Below are positions 58,887 through 64,000 of a stretch of DNA of 64,000 nt, in pieces. The notes under the pieces are model-generated. The model saw only the letters and a program-made list of their open reading frames with translations, did not search any database and had not been told where the DNA came from. Source of the DNA: Acidobacteriota bacterium (GTDB taxonomy: Bacteria; Acidobacteriota; Vicinamibacteria; Vicinamibacterales; UBA2999); contig JADZCN010000067.1 in NCBI GenBank assembly GCA_020851565.1, positions 1 to 64,000 on the forward strand, given 5' to 3'. Numbering within the stretch: the first letter of the stretch is position 1; the number at the start of each line of letters is the position of its first letter. Made by a program: the position numbers and the translations under genes.

Positions 58887-60410
58887 TCAGCGGAGCCTGA
58901 GTCTCATCACGACGTCGCCAGTGTCGGCCGCGCCTCCGGCGGGGGCCTTGGCGCTGCTGGCGGCCAGGAAGAGGGTGCCCCCTCCCGTGGCGACTACGTC
59001 GGTGATCCGGCCCGAGATGCCGGTCAGAAGGCTGTCCGCGAGAACCGGCACCAGGAGCCTGATGACGCCGGCCGCAGCCGGGTCCAGCTCCGTCGCGAAC
59101 GGCCCTGGCCGCCCGACCAGGCTGGTCGGCGCGTCTTGAATCACCAGGGCCCCGGCAGACGAGGCGCGGCTCTCGCCCATCCGCAGCACCGCGTGCCCTG
59201 GATCGTCGGCGCCACCACCCCCACCCGTGACGGGGCGGACCACCACCGCGCCGTCCTCACTCGGGAGGATCATCCACAGCGCCGCGGTCGCGGGATGCCA
59301 GGTGAACCCGAGCGGGTGCGCGGTGATCCCGGAAAGCGGCCCGGCCGCTGGCACGCGCCCATCGTCCTGGAGTCGCACCATCGACGCGTGCGGTCGGCTC
59401 GCCGCGGGCTCGTTGTGGAACTCGAGGCCCGGTGGCAGGAGCGCATACAGCAGGCCATCGGGGCCAACCGACAGGCGCGGTCCCGCATCGCCAGGGGGCA
59501 TGGGTACGTCTCGTGCCACCTCGTCGCCCAGGCCGCTGCGCCGCGTGTCGTGCGACGCCACCACCGGCGCCTCGAACAGCGTCGCCGGCTCTCCCAGCGT
59601 CTCACCCGCCTCACGGAGCCGCACGATACGGAAGAGCGACCGGCCCGGTCCATCTTCCGCGAGGAACGAGACGTACACGAACCGATTGCGCGCATACTCA
59701 GCGTGGAGCGCCACCGCGAGCGGCCCGGCCGGGGGCGGCTCGAGCAGCGCACGCGCGTCGAGCGCAGTCACGGTACGGTCCGGCTCGCCCGGGTGCACCA
59801 GGTGCACCAGGCCATCCGCGGTGGCGATGAACAGCCGGCCATCGGGCGTGGAGGCGAGCTGCATGGGCGCCTTCAGCGTGCGCGCCACGACATCGGCCGC
59901 AAAGGTCAGTCCGCCGGAGATGGCGACGGTAGATTCGAGCCCTGCGGCCGCAGACGAGGCGCGGGCGTCGGGAAACGACACCGCGCTGACGACGCTTCTC
60001 GTCGCCGTCTTCTGGACCGTGATCGCATCGGATCGCGGTCCCTCGAGGCCCGCCGCCGAGATCGCGGCCACCGCGATGGTGTGTACGCCGGTGGTGAGCG
60101 GCGGAAGCGGTGCCGAGCAGTCGGCTTCGGGCGCCCCGCTGCAGCCTGCCGCCTCGAGCGAGACAGGATTGCCGTCCACGTACGCGACGAACCGGAGGTT
60201 CGGCACATCGCCCATCTGGCTCCAGGCCAGGCGCTCCGAACCGTTGACGGCAATCGCGCCGGGCACGAGCGGCGCGTCCGTCACCGGATCGCGCGGCGAT
60301 GGTGACGAGCCGCCACCACAGCCCGAGAGCACGATCGCAGTCGCGACGATCGCGAAGGCTGCTGCGCCCTGGGAGAATCCCATCACTCCAATCCTACGGC
60401 GAAGCGGCAT
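58887..60410 (-). CDS. Lipoprotein with sugar-dehydrogenase-like propeller
   Basis: 507 aa. The signal MPLRRRIGVMGF... ends in the lipobox VLSGC. A short Fn3-like or Ig-like region (about 45-130) precedes a beta-propeller of the PQQ-dependent glucose/sorbosone dehydrogenase type: LKAPMQLASTPDGRLFIATA, VALHAEYARNRFVYVSFLAE, GPRLSVGPDGLLYALLPP, HPLGFTWHPATAALWMI. Catalytic residues could not be checked. ATG 60410 is preferred over 60383 because it keeps the charged start of the signal peptide. Confidence 0.75.
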   Translation of the reverse strand: MPLRRRIGVMGFSQGAAAFAIVATAIVLSGCGGGSSPSPRDPVTDAPLVPGAIAVNGSERLAWSQMGDVPNLRFVAYVDGNPVSLEAAGCSGAPEADCSAPLPPLTTGVHTIAVAAISAAGLEGPRSDAITVQKTATRSVVSAVSFPDARASSAAAGLESTVAISGGLTFAADVVARTLKAPMQLASTPDGRLFIATADGLVHLVHPGEPDRTVTALDARALLEPPPAGPLAVALHAEYARNRFVYVSFLAEDGPGRSLFRIVRLREAGETLGEPATLFEAPVVASHDTRRSGLGDEVARDVPMPPGDAGPRLSVGPDGLLYALLPPGLEFHNEPAASRPHASMVRLQDDGRVPAAGPLSGITAHPLGFTWHPATAALWMILPSEDGAVVVRPVTGGGGGADDPGHAVLRMGESRASSAGALVIQDAPTSLVGRPGPFATELDPAAAGVIRLLVPVLADSLLTGISGRITDVVATGGGTLFLAASSAKAPAGGAADTGDVVMRLRLR

Positions 60411-60420
60411 AATAGCGGCC

Positions 60421-60453
60421 CGGGATCGACATAACGCCTGTTCATCGATCCCG
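60421..60453. promoter_or_regulatory. 9-bp inverted repeat in a divergent promoter
   Basis: CGGGATCGA (60421-60429), 15 bp, TCGATCCCG (60445-60453), between the divergent propeller lipoprotein and the RodZ-like gene. It may be an operator for one or both genes. Confidence 0.45.
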
Positions 60454-60497
60454 AGTGGGGCTGCTGTGACATCCAACTCATCCGGGACATTCCGGCC

Positions 60498-61334
60498 GTG
60501 ACCATCGGTGCCGAGCTTCGTCATGCGAGGGAAGCGCGAGGCGTGTCGCTCCGGGCGCTGTCCGAGCGCACGAACATCCGCCAGTCCGTCCTGCGCGCGA
60601 TGGAAGCAGACGACTTCGCGCGCCTGCCGGGAGGCGTCATCACGCGCGGGTTCCTGAAGTTGTATGCGCGTGAGGTCGGTCTCGAGCCGGACGTGATCTG
60701 GCAGCGGTACGCGGAGCAGGCCGGCGTTGTGGAATCCGATCGACCGGGCGAGGAAGCAATCACGACGGAGCCGGGGTCTTTGAACGCCACGGCGACACAG
60801 GCCGTGCGGCCGCGACCCGCGCTCGCGCCCGTCGCTGGTCTCCTGGCGGCGCTCGCGCTGGTGGCGATTGGCTACGTCATGCTGAGGTCCCCATCCGAGG
60901 TCGCCAGCCCTGAGGAGCCGCCCCCATCAGCAGCACCCGCAGAGTCGCCGGCGGCGACCGCGGCCGAGCCGGCGATCACCCAGACGCCACCCGCGAAGGC
61001 GGCGGCCGCGCCCGCAACCGACGCCCCTCCCCCAACCATGGAGGCCCGCCCCGCCTCACGGGAGACGGCGGACGTCCTTAGCGTCGACCTCCACGCGACC
61101 GGCCCGTGCTGGGTTTCCGCGACGGCAGACGGCGAGCAGGTGGTGTACCGGCAGATGAATCCCGGGGATCGCCAGGCGATCAGCGTCAGGAGGGAGATCG
61201 TGCTGCGCATCGGGATGCCGGGGAACCTCGAGGTCTCGGCCAACGGCCAGCGCCTGCCACCGCCGGCGCGGCCCGGCACGCCTGCCACGATCAGGATGAC
61301 GCCCGCGAACTACCGCCAGCTACTCGATCAGTAG
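60498..61334 (+). CDS. RodZ-like helix-turn-helix membrane protein
   Basis: 278 aa. An N-terminal xre-type HTH domain (IGAELRHAREARGVSLRALS, NIRQSVLRAMEADDFARLPG, RGFLKLYAREVGLEPD) is the RodZ/HTH_25 signature. One membrane segment follows (about residues 112-132), then a Pro/Ala linker and a C-terminal DUF4115 beta domain (VDLHATGPCWVSATADGEQV, LRIGMPGNLEVSANGQRL). RodZ links MreB to the membrane for rod shape; whether this one does so is inferred. The start is GTG 60498. It overlaps the end of the next gene on the other strand by 7 bp. Confidence 0.85.
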   Translation: MTIGAELRHAREARGVSLRALSERTNIRQSVLRAMEADDFARLPGGVITRGFLKLYAREVGLEPDVIWQRYAEQAGVVESDRPGEEAITTEPGSLNATATQAVRPRPALAPVAGLLAALALVAIGYVMLRSPSEVASPEEPPPSAAPAESPAATAAEPAITQTPPAKAAAAPATDAPPPTMEARPASRETADVLSVDLHATGPCWVSATADGEQVVYRQMNPGDRQAISVRREIVLRIGMPGNLEVSANGQRLPPPARPGTPATIRMTPANYRQLLDQ

Positions 61335-62206
61335 CGGCCGCCAGGCTGGAACACTCTCGGCATCGTGAAGGTGGAGGTCGAGTAGATGTCGTCGAAGGCA
61401 AGGCTGGCCTTGTAGTACTCCTCCATCTTCTCGGGCACCCACATGGCGAGCTCGCCGTCGCGGCGGAAGGTGACCGTCACCTGGGCACGCACGACAGGGT
61501 CGGCCGCAATCATCTCGGTCTTGACGACGACGCCCGTGGACGACTCGATCCACATCCGGCCGGTCAGCACCAGGTCGCGGCCACGCGTCGTCTTGATGAG
61601 CGTGGGTCGCGTCGTCTCGCGGTAGCCAATCCGCTCCACCTCGCGACCGCCGATCGATTCGTCGCCCTCGTGCTTGAACGTGAAGCGCTCGCGCACGTCC
61701 GGGTGCAACAGCATCATGCCCAGCATGGGGATGTTGATGGTGCGCGTGACGTTGCCGACGTCGTGCTTCCGGCTGGCCTCGTGCATATCGGCGGCGAGGT
61801 CGAACGCGTCGGCGGTTCCCGAGCGGAGCAGCCGGACGAGACGGTCCTCGGCGAAGGTCACCTCGCTGCCGTTCATGGTGAGGATGTCGCGGAAGGGCAG
61901 CCACCCGCGGCCCGGGCCCGCCTGGACCAGCACGAAGTCGGCCTTCGCGACGCGGCGGCTCTCCTGCCGTCCGGCCACCATGCCCCCACCCGGGTTGCCG
62001 CGCGTCAGGTTGCTGCCGGGGTTGGTCGGCCGCTCGAGCCACTGGACGTACTCCTCGTCCATGGCCAGCAGCCAGAAGGCGCGCTCGTAGCCGACGACAT
62101 ACCGGGAGGCCCGGTCGATGAGGTCGTCCAGGGCCGGCTGCGCGGAAAGCGAGCGCCCACCCGCGAGGGTCGTGATGGCGACCGCGGCAACGAGAAGGGC
62201 TCGCAT
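61328..62206 (-). CDS. Secreted protein of unknown function
   Basis: 292 aa with signal peptide MRALLVAAVAITTLAGGRSL. The mature part is beta-rich, with blocks such as FRDILTMNGSEVTFAEDRLV, REVERIGYRETTRPTLIKTT and GRMWIESSTGVVVKTEM, which recall LolA/outer-membrane lipoprotein-sorting folds. The family is not established. The open frame upstream of ATG 62206 is derived from a repeat array and is not counted. Confidence 0.7.
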   Translation of the reverse strand: MRALLVAAVAITTLAGGRSLSAQPALDDLIDRASRYVVGYERAFWLLAMDEEYVQWLERPTNPGSNLTRGNPGGGMVAGRQESRRVAKADFVLVQAGPGRGWLPFRDILTMNGSEVTFAEDRLVRLLRSGTADAFDLAADMHEASRKHDVGNVTRTINIPMLGMMLLHPDVRERFTFKHEGDESIGGREVERIGYRETTRPTLIKTTRGRDLVLTGRMWIESSTGVVVKTEMIAADPVVRAQVTVTFRRDGELAMWVPEKMEEYYKASLAFDDIYSTSTFTMPRVFQPGGRY

Positions 62207-62221
62207 GATCGTACCTGGGTG

Positions 62222-62290
62222 GATTCTAACCCCAAGTCCCAGGCCCCGAGGCCCAAGACCCAAGTCCCAAGTCCCAAGCCCCAAGTCCTT
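62222..62290 (-). repeat. 7-bp tandem array (CCCAAGT)
   Basis: About nine units of CCCAAGT and variants (CCCAGGC, CCCAAGA, CCCAAGC) between the FAD-subunit stop and the next start. On the minus strand it is ACTTGGG, G-rich on the sense strand, beginning right after the TAG of the FAD subunit. Confidence 0.92.
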
Positions 62291-63379
62291 CTAGAGCACC
62301 TGGCGCGCGAGGCGGAGGCGAACCGCCGACGTGTCGTCGCCGCGCAGCTCCCGCAGCGCGTACGTCGCGAGGGCCGTCACCATCTTCTTCCGCCACACCA
62401 GCTCGAAGTCGGTGTTGTCCATCGGCTTGGCGACCTCGTAGACGGCCTGCGCCGCGGCCGCGATGCGCTCGTCCGTCAGGCGTTCGCCGACGAGCAGCGC
62501 CTCTGCTTTCGGGGCGGACAGCGGACGCGACGCCACGGCGCCCGCCACCAGTCGGACCGCCTCCACGCGGCCGTCGCCGTCCAGCCTGGCGGCGGCCGCC
62601 ACCGAGGCCACCGGAAAGTCGAACGATCCCCGCCGCCGCAGCTTCCAGTAGGTGCTGCGCCACCCGGACGTGTCCGGGACAATCACCTCGGTGAGGATCT
62701 CGTCTGCGCGGCGGGTGAGGTACTGCATGCCGTCGTTCTCGTAGAGATCGGCAACGCTCACCTCGCGCACCCCGGCCGCGGACACGAGGCGCACGCGCGC
62801 GCCGAGCGCCTGCAGGGCCGGCGCGGTGTCCGTGGACGACACTGCCAGGCAGCGCGGGCTCGACGTCGCCACCCAGCACGTGCGCCCGTCCTTCTTCATG
62901 CAGAAGTCGATGGCCTTCCGCCACTCGTGGCTCTGGTCGTAGTAGGTGCACCGCGTGTCGAGGCACAGGTTGCCACCGAGGGTGCCCATGTTGCGCAGGT
63001 GCGGCGTGGCCACCTGGAGGGCCGCCTGCCACAACGCCGGCAGCGTCGCGCGAATTTCCTCGTTGCGAACGAGGGCAGACAGCGTGACACCGGCCCCGAT
63101 CCTGATCCCGACACGCCCGGAGCGAGGCGACGGGCTCTCTCCCGACGCCGAAGGCTCTCCCGGCGCGCCGACACCCCCTCCCGTCGTGATGGCGCAAAGC
63201 TCCGCGATCCCGCGAAGCGCGATCAGCGTACGTGGTGTCTGCTGCCGCCGCTTCATGTTCGGGAGCAGGTCCGTGCCACCCGCCACGAGCATCGTGTCCC
63301 CCGGCGACTCCGCCAGCCAGAGCGCCGCGTCCCCCACCGTGCGTGGTGCGCGGTAGCGGAACGGAGGCAGGCGCATCAT
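62291..63379 (-). CDS. HcrB-like FAD subunit with [4Fe-4S] insert
   Basis: 362-aa FAD-binding (CoxM/XdhB-type) subunit of a xanthine-oxidase-family molybdoenzyme. LVAGGTDLLPNMKRR is the FAD pyrophosphate motif and HLRNMGTLGGNLCLDTRC the second one. An extra block with four Cys (NLCLDTRCTYYD, DFCMKKDGRTCWVA, PRCLAVSSTDTAP) matches the loop that holds an additional [4Fe-4S] cluster in the beta subunit of 4-hydroxybenzoyl-CoA reductase. That enzyme removes a phenolic hydroxyl in anaerobic aromatic degradation. ATG 63379 overlaps the molybdenum-subunit stop (ATGA). The substrate remains an inference. Confidence 0.85.
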   Translation of the reverse strand: MMRLPPFRYRAPRTVGDAALWLAESPGDTMLVAGGTDLLPNMKRRQQTPRTLIALRGIAELCAITTGGGVGAPGEPSASGESPSPRSGRVGIRIGAGVTLSALVRNEEIRATLPALWQAALQVATPHLRNMGTLGGNLCLDTRCTYYDQSHEWRKAIDFCMKKDGRTCWVATSSPRCLAVSSTDTAPALQALGARVRLVSAAGVREVSVADLYENDGMQYLTRRADEILTEVIVPDTSGWRSTYWKLRRRGSFDFPVASVAAAARLDGDGRVEAVRLVAGAVASRPLSAPKAEALLVGERLTDERIAAAAQAVYEVAKPMDNTDFELVWRKKMVTALATYALRELRGDDTSAVRLRLARQVL

Positions 63380-64000
63380 CGCCGCACCCCCGCCGTCGCC
63401 TCGACGCCGGCTTCCGCCTTGCGCTTCGACTTCTTCACGGGCTCGTTCGACGCCCGTCCGTCGCCGCCCTCCCACGGCGGCGTCACCAGCAGCGCGTCGG
63501 GCCAGGGTACGTTCTCGGGAAAGCTCGCGGGCCCGACACGCGCGGGCTTGCCGGCGGCCTTCGACTGGAGCGCCTTCAGCACCTTCTCCGGCGTGATGGG
63601 AATCTCGTCGATCCGCACGCCCACGGCGTCGTACACCGCGTTGGCCAGCGCGGGCATGATGGGCAGGAGCGGCCCCTGCCCGACTTCCTTGGCGCCGAAG
63701 GGCCCCGCCGGGTCCATCGACTCGATGAGGTCCGTGTGCACCTCGGGCATCTCGAGGAACGTCGGGCTCTTGTACTCGAGCATCGACGGGAACTTGTGGA
63801 CGAGGGCGTTCGACAGCCTTGGCGGGAGGCGGCGGAACGCCTGCTCCTCCATCAGCGCCTCGCCGAGGCCCATGTAGACACCGCCCTCCACCTGGCCCCG
63901 CACCAGCGTCGGGTTGAGCGACCGGCCGATGTCATGCGCAATCCAGATCTTCGGCACGACGAGCCATCCGGTGTCGGGATCGACTTCCACCTCCACGATG
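63376..64000 (-). CDS. Molybdopterin-binding large subunit, 3' part
   Basis: C-terminal part of a xanthine-oxidase-family molybdenum subunit that runs off the right edge. VPKIWIAHDIGRSLNPTLVR, GQVEGGVYMGLGEALMEEQA and FGAKEVGQGPLLPIMPALAN (with the active-site Glu of KE) are typical, and ITPEKVLKAL ends the fold; a Lys-rich tail (EPVKKSKRKAEAG) follows. Its stop overlaps the FAD subunit start. By pairing, it is the HcrA/XdhA counterpart. The [2Fe-2S] subunit is not in view. Confidence 0.88.
   Translation of the reverse strand, partial: IVEVEVDPDTGWLVVPKIWIAHDIGRSLNPTLVRGQVEGGVYMGLGEALMEEQAFRRLPPRLSNALVHKFPSMLEYKSPTFLEMPEVHTDLIESMDPAGPFGAKEVGQGPLLPIMPALANAVYDAVGVRIDEIPITPEKVLKALQSKAAGKPARVGPASFPENVPWPDALLVTPPWEGGDGRASNEPVKKSKRKAEAGVEATAGVRR

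Noticed and set aside
1-64000. rRNA, tRNA or phage genes
   Set aside because: I looked for CCA-ended cloverleaf-like segments, conserved rRNA blocks, integrases and structural phage genes and saw none. A covariance-model tRNA scan could still find one I missed.

Overview
The window is GC-rich (roughly 68-70 percent by eye) and densely coded on both strands. I see no rRNA, tRNA, CRISPR array, transposase or prophage gene. Two large MacB/FtsX-type permeases of the ADOP kind (one beside a PadR regulator), many secreted peptidases and amidohydrolases, Tat-exported enzymes, PIN-domain toxin modules and G-rich intergenic repeats point to a soil-type Acidobacteriota chromosome, probably class Vicinamibacteria. 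That placement is inferred from gene content, not from a marker gene.

Layout. 1-5 kb: the end of a YtcJ-like amidohydrolase, then an oxalate module (oxalyl-CoA synthetase, PanE-like reductase, OxlT-like carrier). 5-13 kb: YwiC-like membrane protein, AbgB-like M20 amidohydrolase, a LytS/LytTR two-component pair, M19 dipeptidase, DUF2585 protein. 13-16.3 kb: a broken LamG/Fn3 secreted-protein gene and two back-to-back antitoxin/VapC modules. 16.3-20.3 kb: ADOP permease, PadR repressor with a clear operator, periplasmic creatininase-like protein. 20.4-27.7 kb: the most unusual locus, with two divergent paralogous sigma factors. One drives a membrane-anchored TPR-CHAT protease with an anti-sigma-like N-terminus, an unknown protein and a subtilisin. 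The other is followed by a tiny zinc anti-sigma protein. 27.7-31.8 kb: class C beta-lactamase-like hydrolase and M14 carboxypeptidase. 32-35.6 kb: an overlapping operon of a membrane protein, PAS-GGDEF cyclase and DesK/DesR-like pair. 35.6-50.2 kb: lysine-rich small protein, amidase lipoprotein, Tat-targeted ThDP enzyme, outer-membrane barrel, second ADOP permease, AGCS symporter, TPM protein, hydrolase with a repeat tail, and a third VapBC module. 50.3-64 kb: aconitase-family fusion, NhaA, M28 peptidase, PepT, DsrE-like Tat protein, a small membrane/methyltransferase operon, a propeller lipoprotein, a RodZ-like protein, and a 4-hydroxybenzoyl-CoA-reductase-like molybdoenzyme cluster that runs off the right edge.

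Two features recur. Many genes are followed directly at the stop codon by a short tandem array (7-20 bp unit, different at each locus) that is G-rich on the sense strand. At convergent gene pairs, oppositely oriented arrays meet. Several genes, including at least two of the three toxin-antitoxin operons, have a -10-like hexamer 6-7 nt before the start codon, which suggests leaderless transcripts.

Start codons were chosen from visible Shine-Dalgarno sequences, signal peptides and operon overlaps. Functions rest on motif recognition only; no database search was possible.
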